NCBI GenBank assembly: GCA_959596515.1
Contig: CAUFXR010000011.1
Location: forward strand, 1 to 41,392
DNA length: 41,392 nt
Source: an uncultured Oscillospiraceae bacterium
GTDB taxonomy: Bacteria; Bacillota; Clostridia; Oscillospirales; Acutalibacteraceae
Direction of reading: 5' to 3'
The notes beneath the pieces are model-generated. The model saw nothing but the letters and a program-made list of their open reading frames with translations. It was not told the DNA's origin and made no database searches. Every line of letters begins with the position of its first letter. The stretch's first letter is position 1. The position numbers and the translations under genes were made by a program. Positions 16,033 to 24,679 of the stretch are shown piece after piece.

Positions 16033-17202
16033 ATGGAGCCGTTTTTAAAGAGGACCTGGGCCCAGGTGGATCTGGATGCCCTGGACCACAATATCAGAGA
16101 GATCCGAAACGTTATCGATTCCAGCGCCAAGCTGATGTGCGTAATCAAGGCCGACGGCTACGGCCACGGCGCGGTGCCCCTGGCGAAAGAGAGCGAGGCG
16201 ATGGGGGCGGACTGGTTCGCTGTTTCCAACCTGGAGGAAGCCCAGGAGCTGCGGGAGGCCGGGATTCAGAAGCCTATTTTGATTCTGGGCTTTACCCCGG
16301 ACAGTGACGCCCGGTTTTTGGCTCAGATGGATATTTCCCAAGCGGTGCTTTCCGAGGGTCACGCGCGGCAGTTGTCGGCCTACGCCCAGGAGGCCGGAAT
16401 GCGGGTAAAGGTTCATATCGCTCTCGACACGGGAATGACCCGGATCGGGTTAAGCGCTCAGGATCAGGCCCAGGCGTTGGAAGCGGCGGCGGCGGCCCGG
16501 AGGATTGCCGGGCTTCCGGGGCTTGTGCTGGAGGGTCTGTTCACGCATTTTGCCGTGGCGGACGAGGCGGAAGACGGAGAGGCCTATACCAGACGGCAGT
16601 ATCGGAACTTCCGGCTGGCGGCGGACACCCTGGCGGGCTGGGGGATTCCCGTTCCGGTTTGCCACTGCAGCAACAGCGCGGGAATTTTGGATTATCCCGA
16701 GATGAATTTTAATCTGGTCCGTGCCGGAATTATTCTATACGGTCTGGAGCCGTCCTCGAAGGTGCGCCGGCCTTTAGGCTTAAAGCCTCTGATGGAATTA
16801 AAATCCGTGGTGTCCATGGTGAAGACCGTAGGTCCGGGGGTGGATGTCAGTTACGGAAGAACCTATACTACCCAGCGGAAAACCAAAATCGCGACTGTGC
16901 CCATCGGCTATGCCGACGGTTACCCGAGAGCGCTTTCCAATCTGGGCGAAATGCTGGTGCGGGGCCAGAGAGCCCGGATCATCGGCCGGGTCTGCATGGA
17001 CCAGCTGATGCTGGATGTCACCCACATTCCCGATGTGGCGGAAGGAGACGTAGTGACGGTGTTCGGCCGGGATGGGGACGCTTTCCTTCCGGTAGAGGAA
17101 ATTTCCTCTCTAGATCAGACCATCAACTATGAAACGGTTTGTCAAATCACTAAGCGAGTCCCCAGAATTTACCGAGGCGGCCAGCTGGCCGAAGCAAAGT
17201 AA
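16033..17202 (+). CDS. alr: Alanine racemase
   Basis: PLP enzyme that makes D-alanine for peptidoglycan. The 389-aa protein has the PLP-binding Lys39 in VIKADGYGHGA at the start of the TIM barrel and the catalytic Tyr274 in VSYGRTY in the C-terminal part. Other matches are HIALDTGMTRIG, THFAVADE, CHCSNSAG, VRAGIILYGL and GRVCMDQLMLDVT. The ATG at 16033 follows AGAGGAG by six bases; the TTG at 16009 is too close to the promoter to be used. It is monocistronic. In some clostridia a second Alr serves spore germination control; this copy has an ordinary SigA promoter, so vegetative use is likely. Confidence 0.97.
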   Translation: MEPFLKRTWAQVDLDALDHNIREIRNVIDSSAKLMCVIKADGYGHGAVPLAKESEAMGADWFAVSNLEEAQELREAGIQKPILILGFTPDSDARFLAQMDISQAVLSEGHARQLSAYAQEAGMRVKVHIALDTGMTRIGLSAQDQAQALEAAAAARRIAGLPGLVLEGLFTHFAVADEAEDGEAYTRRQYRNFRLAADTLAGWGIPVPVCHCSNSAGILDYPEMNFNLVRAGIILYGLEPSSKVRRPLGLKPLMELKSVVSMVKTVGPGVDVSYGRTYTTQRKTKIATVPIGYADGYPRALSNLGEMLVRGQRARIIGRVCMDQLMLDVTHIPDVAEGDVVTVFGRDGDAFLPVEEISSLDQTINYETVCQITKRVPRIYRGGQLAEAK

Positions 17203-17384
17203 GGCGGTAGGACCGCAGAAAACTGAGAAGCCTTTTGTCCTTCGCGGACCATCGGCGTAAACTATAATTTGTCCATTAGTGTCTTTGGTGTGATTTTCCG
17301 CTTTATTCGTGACAGATTTTGCGATTTGTTCGAATAAAGAAATTTACAAAACAAATAAAAACTGATTTTTTTCTATATTTTTTC

Positions 17385-17433
17385 AAATTCGAACAGCCGG
17401 GCCGCTTTGTTGCGGGATCGGCTGTTCGAATTT
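17385..17433. repeat. Long inverted repeat downstream of alr
   Basis: A perfect 15-bp inverted repeat (AAATTCGAACAGCCG and its complement) around a 19-nt GC-rich loop with its own GCCGC/GCGG pairing. It lies about 180 bp after alr in AT-rich DNA, without a clean T run. It could be a distant terminator or a regulator binding site. Confidence 0.6.
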
Positions 17434-17514
17434 AGAAAATTTTATAAAGCAAAAAGCCGCGAAAATGTTCATTTATTAACAGAAACTTAAAATTTTATTT
17501 CCATGAGAAACCGC

Positions 17515-17543
17515 TGGACAAACACTCATCTTTTCATTACAAT
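17515..17543 (+). promoter_or_regulatory. Promoter of the surface-protein leader
   Basis: TGGACA (17515-17520), 17-bp spacer, TACAAT (17538-17543). The start near 17550 gives a leader of about 325 nt before the coding region. Confidence 0.6.
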
Positions 17544-17549
17544 TATGTA

Positions 17550-17875
17550 TGACAAATATGAGACTCTAGTTGAAACAGGAGGCCATCATTCGACGGCTGT
17601 CAAAAGCTGATAGAAAACGTGGCAGAACACCTGCCTGAGGATTGCAGATCAAAATATTTGCTGACAGTCCCAACAAGGCTGTTCTTTTGATCTTCCATCA
17701 GGATAACAGCTTTTCTTTTCAGGAGGCCGCGATCCCAGAAAGATTCCATCTCGCGGAAACTTGAAAAGCCTTTTCAAGCGGGCGGTTTTCTAACAATCCA
17801 TTTTTGTGTCAAGACCTTCCCGTTCCAGCCAGTATTTTTCTCATTATGTCAGAATAAAAGAAAGAAGGATTTTGA
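17550..17875 (+). promoter_or_regulatory. Long structured 5' leader, candidate cis-regulatory RNA
   Basis: Paired elements in order: GGCTGTCA (17596-17603) with TGACAGTC (17662-17669) enclosing a GGCAG/CTGCC hairpin; an AGGCTGTT/AACAGC terminator-like hairpin with an inner TGAT/ATCA, ending in TTTTCTTTTC near 17717; CCGCGA/TCGCGG (17727-17756); and CTTGAAAA/TTTTCAAG (17760-17778). AACAGGAGGCC and TTCAGGAGGCCG are repeated at the 5' side and after the terminator. The arrangement fits a riboswitch or attenuator controlling the surface protein, or a separate sRNA followed by the gene. I could not match it to c-di-GMP, c-di-AMP, T-box, SAM or other riboswitches I know. Confidence 0.5.
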
Positions 17876-18952
17876 ATCACAAAGCAGTTTTTTAAGAAAG
17901 CTGTTGCCGTTGTCCTGACTTTCGTCCTGCTGGTCAGCGCCGGCATCAGCGCGGCTGCCGTTCCTCTGGATGTCAACGTGACTCCCACTGTCACCGCTGG
18001 CGAAGCCAATATCTCCGGCGACGTTATCACCCTGACTGAAGGCACCGCCGCTACCATCGCCTTCCAGCCGTCTGCGGAGCTTGATATCATGGAATATCAG
18101 TACTCCCTGGCCCAGCCGGACAGCACGAATACTACTATTGTCGATGAGACTGACTGGCTCACGGCGGATTTTCTGGTACCTACCTATTCCTTCAGCGACC
18201 AGCTCAAGGAAGGCACCTATCAGATCACCTTGACCCTGACGGAAAATACCGAGTACACCACCGTGTTCCAGAAGGATTACACTGTTAAGGTAGTCGCCCC
18301 TGAGGCGGTAGTCCCGGAAACTCCCGATGTCGTCATTAACCAGGATCAAGATGTTCCCCAGGTATCCCTTGGCATGGATCAGACAGAGCTGGCGGAAAGC
18401 CTGCTGACAGAAGAGGAAATCAATGCCGGCGCTCAGGTTGTAATTTCCGTGGAACAAGCTCAGCTCAGCGATCAGCAGAAGGATCTGTTCAAAAACACTA
18501 TGACCGGCTATCAGGAAGGTGTTTATCTTGACATTTCCCTGTTCAAGGTATTAAACGCACAGAACACTGCGATTACCGAAACGAAGACCCCCATCCGTTT
18601 GACCATCAGCATTCCCGAGGATCTGCGGAAGAACGGCCGTACCTTTGTTATTTACCGTGAGCACAACGGTGTGGTGGAATTGCTGAAAGATTTGGACAAC
18701 GATCCGGCTACCATCACCATTGAAAGCGACCAATTTTCCGTTTTCGCTCTCGCCTACAGCGATAGCCAGAACGCTACCAGCTCTGATGCAACCTCTTCCA
18801 ATGTGTCCGGTACCTCCAGCGGCTCCAGCAACGATAACTACGTACCCACCGGTGACAGCTTCCCGGTCGCCATTGTCAGCGCTGTCCTTTTGATCAGCGC
18901 GGCGCTGGTTCTGGTACTTGTCAAGCGCAAAAGCGGCAAGGTCAGCGAATAA
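17876..18952 (+). CDS. Secreted, probably wall-anchored surface protein with a non-standard ATC start
   Basis: The protein has a classic signal peptide (TKQFFKKAVAVVLTFVLLVS, then AGISAAA), an Ig/beta-sandwich-like body with threonine-rich strands, a Ser/Thr/Asn-rich linker (about 300-318), then VPTGD, a transmembrane helix and a KRKSGK tail, the layout of sortase substrates. VPTGD lacks the spacer residue of LPxTG, so anchoring by sortase is likely but not certain. The signal-peptide frame has no ATG, GTG or TTG: after an in-frame TGA the first codon is ATC at 17876, with AGAAGG seven bases upstream, ideal spacing. An ATC start or an ATG-to-ATC mutation is therefore inferred. The GTG at 17978 would delete the signal peptide. 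Function unknown. Confidence 0.7.
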   Translation: MTKQFFKKAVAVVLTFVLLVSAGISAAAVPLDVNVTPTVTAGEANISGDVITLTEGTAATIAFQPSAELDIMEYQYSLAQPDSTNTTIVDETDWLTADFLVPTYSFSDQLKEGTYQITLTLTENTEYTTVFQKDYTVKVVAPEAVVPETPDVVINQDQDVPQVSLGMDQTELAESLLTEEEINAGAQVVISVEQAQLSDQQKDLFKNTMTGYQEGVYLDISLFKVLNAQNTAITETKTPIRLTISIPEDLRKNGRTFVIYREHNGVVELLKDLDNDPATITIESDQFSVFALAYSDSQNATSSDATSSNVSGTSSGSSNDNYVPTGDSFPVAIVSAVLLISAALVLVLVKRKSGKVSE

Positions 18953-19016
18953 AAGCTGAAAGCTGCTAGATTGACCGCTTTGCCTATCGGGGAATAATCC
19001 CCGCAAAACGAATAGA

Positions 19017-19052
19017 AAAGCGCTGGATGCGATATCGCATCCAGCGCTTTTT
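19017..19052 (+). terminator. Terminator of the surface-protein gene
   Basis: AAAGCGCTGGATGCGAT/ATCGCATCCAGCGCTTT perfect stem and T run. Confidence 0.9.
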
Positions 19053-19117
19053 GTATGGGCTCCCGCTTTTCCGGCGAAGGTTCCACCGGAAAAGCCACAG
19101 ACCTGAAACCCCTTCTA

Positions 19118-19265
19118 AACTTTTTTCCGCGCGGCGTAAAAAGGAGTGGGGTTTATTTGCGGTTGCACAGTTTCCACAGACTTTTCCCCCGCGGCGTAAA
19201 AAAGGAGTGAAGTTTATCATTGCGGCTGCGCAATTTTCCCAACCTTTTCCCGGACAGCGTAAAAA
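19118..19265. repeat. Tandem repeat of about 64 bp, 2 copies plus partial
   Basis: Units share CTTTTYCCCGCGGCGTAAAA, GGAGTG, GTTTAT and TTGCGG-TGC-CA segments. Units start near 19118, 19180 and 19244. It lies between two terminators of convergent genes. Confidence 0.75.
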
Positions 19266-19302
19266 AGCCGGAAAGCAGAATGCTTTCCGGCCGTGTTTTT
19301 TT
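19261..19302. terminator. Terminator of trpS
   Basis: GCCGGAAAGCA/TGCTTTCCGGC stem with A run on one side and T run on the other; usable on both strands. Confidence 0.88.
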
Positions 19303-19304
19303 GC

Positions 19305-20324
19305 TTAAAACGCCCGTTTCACAAATCCAACCTTTTTCATGGCTTTATCCAGGGTGCGTCGGGAAATCCGCAGAGCGATCTCGGCGCTCTTGGTGTAACA
19401 CTGCTCCAAATAAGCCTTGTCGCCAATGAGCCGGTTGAACTCCGCCTGAATGGGACGAAGATGATCCACCACCGCTTCACCCACAGCGGCCTTAAAGTCG
19501 CCGTAGCCTTTGCCGTCGAACTCCCGCTCGATCTCCTCGTTGGTTTTTCCCGTCATCACGGCGTAAATTCCCATCAGATTATTGATGCCGTCTTTCCCCT
19601 CGCCGTAGCGGACCTGGGCATCGCTGTCGGTGATAGCCCGCTTGAACTTCCGCATAATATCGTCGGGCTTATCCAGCAAAGCCACGTAGCTGTTGACGTT
19701 TTCATCCGACTTGGACATTTTTCTGGTGGGATCCTGCAAAGACATGATCTTCGCTCCCACTTTGGGAATATAGGGTTCCGGCACTTTGAAGGTCTGGCCG
19801 TAAATGCCATTAAACCGCTCGGCGATGTTCCGGGTCAGCTCCAGATGCTGCTTCTGATCCAGGCCCACCGGAACCATATCCGCCTGATAGGCCAGAATAT
19901 CCGCGGCCATCAGGCTGGGATAGGCGAACAGGCCCACGTTGACGTTGTCAGCGTGTTTCTGGGATTTATCTTTAAACTGGGTCATACGGGAAAGCTCCCC
20001 GAACTGGGTGTAGCAATTTAACAGCCAGGCCAGCTCCGCGTGCGTGTGGACATGGCTCTGGATAAAGAACAGGCTTTTCTCCAGGTCGATGCCGCAGGCC
20101 AGCAGCAGGGCATAGGCCTCCAGGGCGTTTTTGCGGAATTTGGCCGGATCCTGCCGTACCGTGATGGTGTGCAGGTCCGCCAGGGCGAAAATGCAGTCGT
20201 AATCGTCCTGCAGGCCCACCCAGTTCCGCAGGGCGCCTACATAGTTGCCTAAGGTGATGGTGCCGCTGGGCTGGATCGCGCTGAAAATTACCTTTTTACG
20301 CTCGGGAGCGTTCGCTGTTTCCAT
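19305..20324 (-). CDS. trpS: Tryptophanyl-tRNA synthetase
   Basis: Class I aminoacyl-tRNA synthetase that charges tRNA-Trp. The 339-aa length is normal for bacterial TrpRS. The HIGH-equivalent is TLGNYVG (about residues 24-30) within PSGTITLGNYVGALRNW, and the KMSKS loop is at 202-206. The DADLHT-type segment (FALADLHTITV) and PSLMAADILAYQAD are characteristic. AAGGAGG lies nine bases before the ATG. It is 13 bp downstream of the aminotransferase gene, so both are probably one transcript. No T-box leader is visible in the short spacer. Confidence 0.97.
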   Translation of the reverse strand: METANAPERKKVIFSAIQPSGTITLGNYVGALRNWVGLQDDYDCIFALADLHTITVRQDPAKFRKNALEAYALLLACGIDLEKSLFFIQSHVHTHAELAWLLNCYTQFGELSRMTQFKDKSQKHADNVNVGLFAYPSLMAADILAYQADMVPVGLDQKQHLELTRNIAERFNGIYGQTFKVPEPYIPKVGAKIMSLQDPTRKMSKSDENVNSYVALLDKPDDIMRKFKRAITDSDAQVRYGEGKDGINNLMGIYAVMTGKTNEEIEREFDGKGYGDFKAAVGEAVVDHLRPIQAEFNRLIGDKAYLEQCYTKSAEIALRISRRTLDKAMKKVGFVKRAF

Positions 20325-20337
20325 GGGAAGGGCCTCC

Positions 20338-21525
20338 TTATACTAGTTCGTTGATAAGCTGGCCGAGAATCTTGATTCCCTTTTCCAGCTGCTGATCGGT
20401 AGGTGTGGAGAAATTCGTGCGGAAGCACTGGCAGGGCTCCTTCTCATCGGTCAAGAAGGCGTTCCCGGGCACCACGCAGACTTTCCGCAGTACGGCCTGT
20501 TTGCAGAAATCAGGCATATCCACTCCATCGGGAAGCGTGCACCAGATGAACAGGCCCCCCTGAATAGGCTTATAGGTGATCTTGGGCAGCAGATACTGAT
20601 CCATCAGCTCCATAGCGAACCGGGCTTTCTTCCGGTACAGATCCCGCAAGAACTGGATATGGGCCGAATAATCATACTTGGTCATAAACTCGTTGGCGAT
20701 CATCTGGGCCAGGATGTTGGTGTGAACGTCCTCGCCCTGCTTGCAGACGATCATCTTCTGGCATACGGCGGAGGGCCCGATGCAGTAGCCCACCCGGATT
20801 CCAGGCGCCAAAACTTTGGAGAAAGTGCCCGCGTACATTACCAGGCCGTCCTCATCGAAGCTCTTGATGCAGGGCAGATCCTCTCCCTCGATCCGCAGAT
20901 CACCGTAGGGGTTGTCCTCCAGGATCAGAACCCCGTAGCGCTTGGCCAGCTCGTATACCTTCTTCCGCTTCTCCAGGCTCATGGTGATGCCTGAGGGATT
21001 TTGAAAGTTGGGAATGGTATAAATAAACTTGGCGTTCGGCTCTTCCCGCAAGGCGGTTTCCAGCGCCTCCAGGTTCATGCCGTCGTCATCCATCGGTACG
21101 CCCCGCAGCCGCACGCCGTAGGAGCGGAAAGAATTCAGCGAGCCGATAAAGCTGGGCGCCTCACAGATAACCACATCCCCCGCGTTGCACAGAGACTTAG
21201 TGGTTAAATCCATCACCTGCTGCGCGCCGGAGGTGATGATCAGCTCGTCAAAATCCCGGCCCACGTTGTGGGTCTTCTTCATGTAATCCTTCAGGGTTTC
21301 CCGCAGGGGGGTATAGCCCTCGGTAATGCTGTACTGCAAAGCCGCGATGGGGTTTTTCTCCAGAATCGAGGCGGTGATCTCCTCGATGGCCTTGGTGGGG
21401 AACGCCTCGGGAGACGGGTTCCCCGCGGACAGGGATATTACCTCTGGATCCGCCGCGTACTTAAAAATTTCCCGGATCGCGGAAGGTTTCAGGGTCTGCA
21501 CCCGATTCGAAAATTTATATTCCAT
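20338..21525 (-). CDS. PLP-dependent class I/II aminotransferase (2-aminoadipate/aromatic type)
   Basis: A 395-aa fold-type I aminotransferase related to LysN/2-aminoadipate and MocR-like aminotransferase domains, but without a DNA-binding part. Landmarks are SAGNPSPEAFP, YSITEGYTPLRE, SGAQQVMDLT, the Asn and Asp of PNFQNPSGITM and LEDNPYGDL, the PLP Schiff-base Lys237 in GTFSKVLAPGIRVG, and the substrate Arg in CFRTNFS. The substrate is probably an aromatic, branched-chain or 2-aminoadipate-type amino acid. The start is ATG 21525, where conservation begins; the frame is open upstream. It sits directly before trpS, which hints at aromatic substrates, but this is inference. Confidence 0.9.
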   Translation of the reverse strand: MEYKFSNRVQTLKPSAIREIFKYAADPEVISLSAGNPSPEAFPTKAIEEITASILEKNPIAALQYSITEGYTPLRETLKDYMKKTHNVGRDFDELIITSGAQQVMDLTTKSLCNAGDVVICEAPSFIGSLNSFRSYGVRLRGVPMDDDGMNLEALETALREEPNAKFIYTIPNFQNPSGITMSLEKRKKVYELAKRYGVLILEDNPYGDLRIEGEDLPCIKSFDEDGLVMYAGTFSKVLAPGIRVGYCIGPSAVCQKMIVCKQGEDVHTNILAQMIANEFMTKYDYSAHIQFLRDLYRKKARFAMELMDQYLLPKITYKPIQGGLFIWCTLPDGVDMPDFCKQAVLRKVCVVPGNAFLTDEKEPCQCFRTNFSTPTDQQLEKGIKILGQLINELV

Positions 21526-21776
21526 TTTCAGCACCAACCTATCATGATATAATATAAATAAGTAAAAAGCCAAAGGGCTTAAACCTGCAAAAAGAACGCT
21601 AACCCTATCACGAAGGGCCGACCGCCGGCCCGCCAGATGCCGGAAAAGCCCGAACCCTGGCCGAAAACATTATTTTTAATTTTATCACACTTTTTAAAAT
21701 GAATCAATGCCATTCCCCAAAGATCAGCGGCGGGAAAAGAGAAACCTCCTCAACGCGGCCGGCTAGCCGGTTGGAA

Positions 21777-21850
21777 CGGAGAAAAACAGAATGGGCCTGG
21801 TTTTCACAAAGGAGAAAAACAGAATGGGCCTGGTGGTTTTTCACAAATTT
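21777..21850. repeat. Direct duplication upstream of clpB
   Basis: GAGAAAAACAGAATGGGCC followed by TGG and TTTTCACAAA occurs twice in tandem, with a GTGG insertion in the second copy. Confidence 0.75.
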
Positions 21851-21935
21851 GGGGAAAGATAAAACCATAAATTTTTCATTAAAAATAGCAATTTACGCCA
21901 TATATTAACGAAATATTCACAATAACATGATAAAA

Positions 21936-21941
21936 TATAAT
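21936..21941 (+). promoter_or_regulatory. Candidate -10 element of clpB
   Basis: TATAAT in a very AT-rich leader, with no well-placed -35. No CIRCE element (TTAGCACTC-N9-GAGTGCTAA) and no clear CtsR heptamer repeat were seen in the 300 bp upstream. Confidence 0.35.
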
Positions 21942-21970
21942 CAACATAAGCATAGAGGAGGTTTACCACT

Positions 21971-24595
21971 ATGAATGCTCAGAAATTTACTCAAAAATCC
22001 CTTGAGGCCATCCAGGAGGCCCAAAATATAGCATTGGAACACAACAGCATGCAGATTGAGCAGGAGCACCTGGTATGCGCCCTGCTGAAGCAAAGAGACG
22101 GGCTGATTCCCCAGCTGATGAAGAAGATGGGAACCGACCCGGACGCGCTGCTTCACGCCGTGGAACAGCGGGTAGAGGGTCTGCCCGGTGTGACCGGTCC
22201 CGGCCGGGAAAGCGGAAAAATCTATGTATCCGGCGACGTGGATCAGAATCTGATCGCCGCGGAGCGGGAAGCCGAACGGATGAAAGATGAATACGTTTCC
22301 GTGGAGCACATTATGCTGGCGATTCTGGAAAAGCCCAACACAGGCATGGCCCGGATCTTCCAGCAGTTCGGCGTGAGAAAGGATTCGTTTCTGTCGGTGC
22401 TGGCCACGGTTCGTGGCAACACCCGGGTCACCAGTGATACTCCGGAGGAAACCTATGATTCCCTGTCCAAATACGGCCAGGATCTGGTGGAGCTGGCGAA
22501 AAACCATAAGCTCGACCCGGTAATCGGCCGTGATTCCGAGATCCGGAACGTGATCCGGATCCTTTCGAGAAAGACCAAAAACAACCCGGTGCTCATCGGC
22601 GAACCCGGCGTGGGCAAAACCGCCATCGCCGAGGGCCTTGCCCTGCGGATCGTCCGGGGGGACGTGCCCAACAACCTGAAGGACCGGAAGCTATTTTCCC
22701 TGGATATGGGCGCGCTGATTGCCGGCGCCAAGTTCCGGGGCGAGTTTGAGGAACGGCTCAAAGCCGTGCTGGGCGAGGTGAAGAAGAGCGAGGGCAAAAT
22801 TATTTTATTCATCGATGAGCTTCACACCATCGTAGGCGCGGGCAAAACCGAAGGCTCCATGGATGCCGGCAACCTGCTGAAGCCCATGCTGGCCAGAGGG
22901 GAGCTGCACTGTATCGGCGCCACCACCCTGGATGAGTATCGGCAGTACATCGAAAAGGATCCTGCTTTGGAGCGTCGTTTCCAGCCTGTGCTGGTGGATG
23001 AGCCTTCCGTGGCGGATACCATCTCCATTTTAAGAGGGCTGAAGGAACGCTATGAGGTGTTCCACGGGGTGAAGATCCAGGATCAGGCTCTGATCGCTGC
23101 CGCCACCCTGTCCAACCGATATATTTCCGACCGGTTCCTGCCGGATAAGGCCATCGACCTGGTGGACGAGGCCTGCGCCATGGTCCGTACGGAGATCGAT
23201 TCCATGCCTACGGAGCTGGATGAGATTTCCCGGAAGATCATGCAGCTGGAGATCGAGGAGGCCGCTCTGAAAAAAGAGACGGATGTCCTTTCCCAGGAGC
23301 ATCTGCAGGAGCTGCAGAAGGAGCTGGCGGATCTGCGTTCCCAGTTCAAGGAAATGAAGGCCAAGTGGGAAAACGAGAAAGAGGCCATCGGCAAGGTGCA
23401 GAAGCTGCGGGAGGAGATCGACCAGGTCAACGGGGAGATCGAGAAAGCCGAGCGCAGCTACGACCTGAACAAACTGGCGGAGCTGAAATACGGCCGCCTG
23501 CCCGCCCTGCAAAAAGAGCTTCAGGAGGAGGAGCGGATCGCTGAGGAGAGCCAGAACAATACCAACCTGCTTCACGACAAGGTCACTGATGAGGAGATCG
23601 CCAAGATCGTGGGCCGGTGGACTGGAATCCCTGTTTCCAAGCTGATGGAAGGCGAACGGGATAAGCTGCTGCGCCTGGAGGACATTCTGCACCAGCGGGT
23701 GATCGGCCAGGATGAGGCGGTGGAAAAGGTTACCGAAGCCATCCTCCGTTCCCGTGCGGGAATCCAGGATCCGGACCGTCCTATCGGATCCTTCCTGTTT
23801 TTGGGTCCTACCGGCGTAGGCAAAACCGAGCTCGCCAAGGCTCTGGCACAAACCCTGTTTGACGACGAGCGGAACATGGTCCGGATCGATATGACCGAAT
23901 ATATGGAGAAATATTCTGTCTCCCGTCTGGTGGGAGCGCCTCCCGGATACGTGGGCTACGAGGAAGGCGGTCAGCTGACCGAGGCGGTACGCCGGCATCC
24001 TTATTCCGTGGTTCTGTTCGATGAGGTGGAGAAGGCTCACCCGGATGTGTTCAACATCCTGCTTCAGGTCCTGGACGACGGGCGGATTACCGACTCTCAG
24101 GGCCGGACGGTGGACTTTAAAAACACCATCATTATTCTGACCTCTAACCTGGGTTCCAATTATATTTTGGAGGGCATCGACGAAAACGGCCGAATCAGCG
24201 AGGACGCTAGATCCATGGTGGAGGGCCTGCTGAAACAGCAGTTCCGTCCCGAATTCCTGAACCGGCTGGACGATATCGTGTTCTACAAGCCTTTGACCAA
24301 GGATGAGATCACCAAAATCGTGGATCTGATGATTGTGGATCTGCAAAAGCGGCTGGAGGAAAAACAGCTCACGGTAGAGTTGACCCAGGCCGCCAAGGAT
24401 TACGTGGTAGACAGCGGCTACGATCCCGTTTACGGCGCCCGTCCCCTTCGGAGATTCCTCCAGAGCCGGGTGGAAACCGCCATCGCCAAGACCATCATTT
24501 CCAGGGATCTCCGTCCCCGCACCCACCTGGTGGTGGATTACGACGGCAAGGAGCTTACGGTGGAACCGGTAACCATTATGCCTAAGGAAGGATAA
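21971..24595 (+). CDS. clpB: ClpB disaggregase (AAA+ chaperone)
   Basis: An 874-aa hexameric ATPase that pulls proteins out of aggregates together with DnaK. Domains in order: Clp N-domain (1-150), AAA+ module 1 with Walker A GEPGVGKT (210-217), Walker B LFIDELH and GATTLDEYR, the coiled-coil M domain (about 405-530) with long charged helices, AAA+ module 2 with Walker A GPTGVGKT and VGAPPGYVGYEEGG, and the D2-small domain. It lacks the IGF/L loop that would link it to ClpP. GAGGAGG lies upstream of the ATG. It is monocistronic and followed by an 89-bp tandem array. Confidence 0.98.
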   Translation: MNAQKFTQKSLEAIQEAQNIALEHNSMQIEQEHLVCALLKQRDGLIPQLMKKMGTDPDALLHAVEQRVEGLPGVTGPGRESGKIYVSGDVDQNLIAAEREAERMKDEYVSVEHIMLAILEKPNTGMARIFQQFGVRKDSFLSVLATVRGNTRVTSDTPEETYDSLSKYGQDLVELAKNHKLDPVIGRDSEIRNVIRILSRKTKNNPVLIGEPGVGKTAIAEGLALRIVRGDVPNNLKDRKLFSLDMGALIAGAKFRGEFEERLKAVLGEVKKSEGKIILFIDELHTIVGAGKTEGSMDAGNLLKPMLARGELHCIGATTLDEYRQYIEKDPALERRFQPVLVDEPSVADTISILRGLKERYEVFHGVKIQDQALIAAATLSNRYISDRFLPDKAIDLVDEACAMVRTEIDSMPTELDEISRKIMQLEIEEAALKKETDVLSQEHLQELQKELADLRSQFKEMKAKWENEKEAIGKVQKLREEIDQVNGEIEKAERSYDLNKLAELKYGRLPALQKELQEEERIAEESQNNTNLLHDKVTDEEIAKIVGRWTGIPVSKLMEGERDKLLRLEDILHQRVIGQDEAVEKVTEAILRSRAGIQDPDRPIGSFLFLGPTGVGKTELAKALAQTLFDDERNMVRIDMTEYMEKYSVSRLVGAPPGYVGYEEGGQLTEAVRRHPYSVVLFDEVEKAHPDVFNILLQVLDDGRITDSQGRTVDFKNTIIILTSNLGSNYILEGIDENGRISEDARSMVEGLLKQQFRPEFLNRLDDIVFYKPLTKDEITKIVDLMIVDLQKRLEEKQLTVELTQAAKDYVVDSGYDPVYGARPLRRFLQSRVETAIAKTIISRDLRPRTHLVVDYDGKELTVEPVTIMPKEG

Positions 24596-24679
24596 GCGGC
24601 TTCCCAAGAGAAAAACCTTTGGGCGAAAGAAACTCTTTCCCACACGGAGCCTGTCAAAAAAACACTTTTCATGAAAGAA

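Noticed and set aside
17550..17720. Known riboswitch (c-di-GMP-I/II, c-di-AMP, T-box, SAM) or 6S RNA
   Set aside because: The conserved core sequences of these classes are absent, so it is reported only as an unassigned structured leader.
21574..21970. Heat-shock operators (CIRCE or CtsR box) upstream of clpB
   Set aside because: Neither TTAGCACTC-N9-GAGTGCTAA nor paired GTCAAA heptamers could be found.
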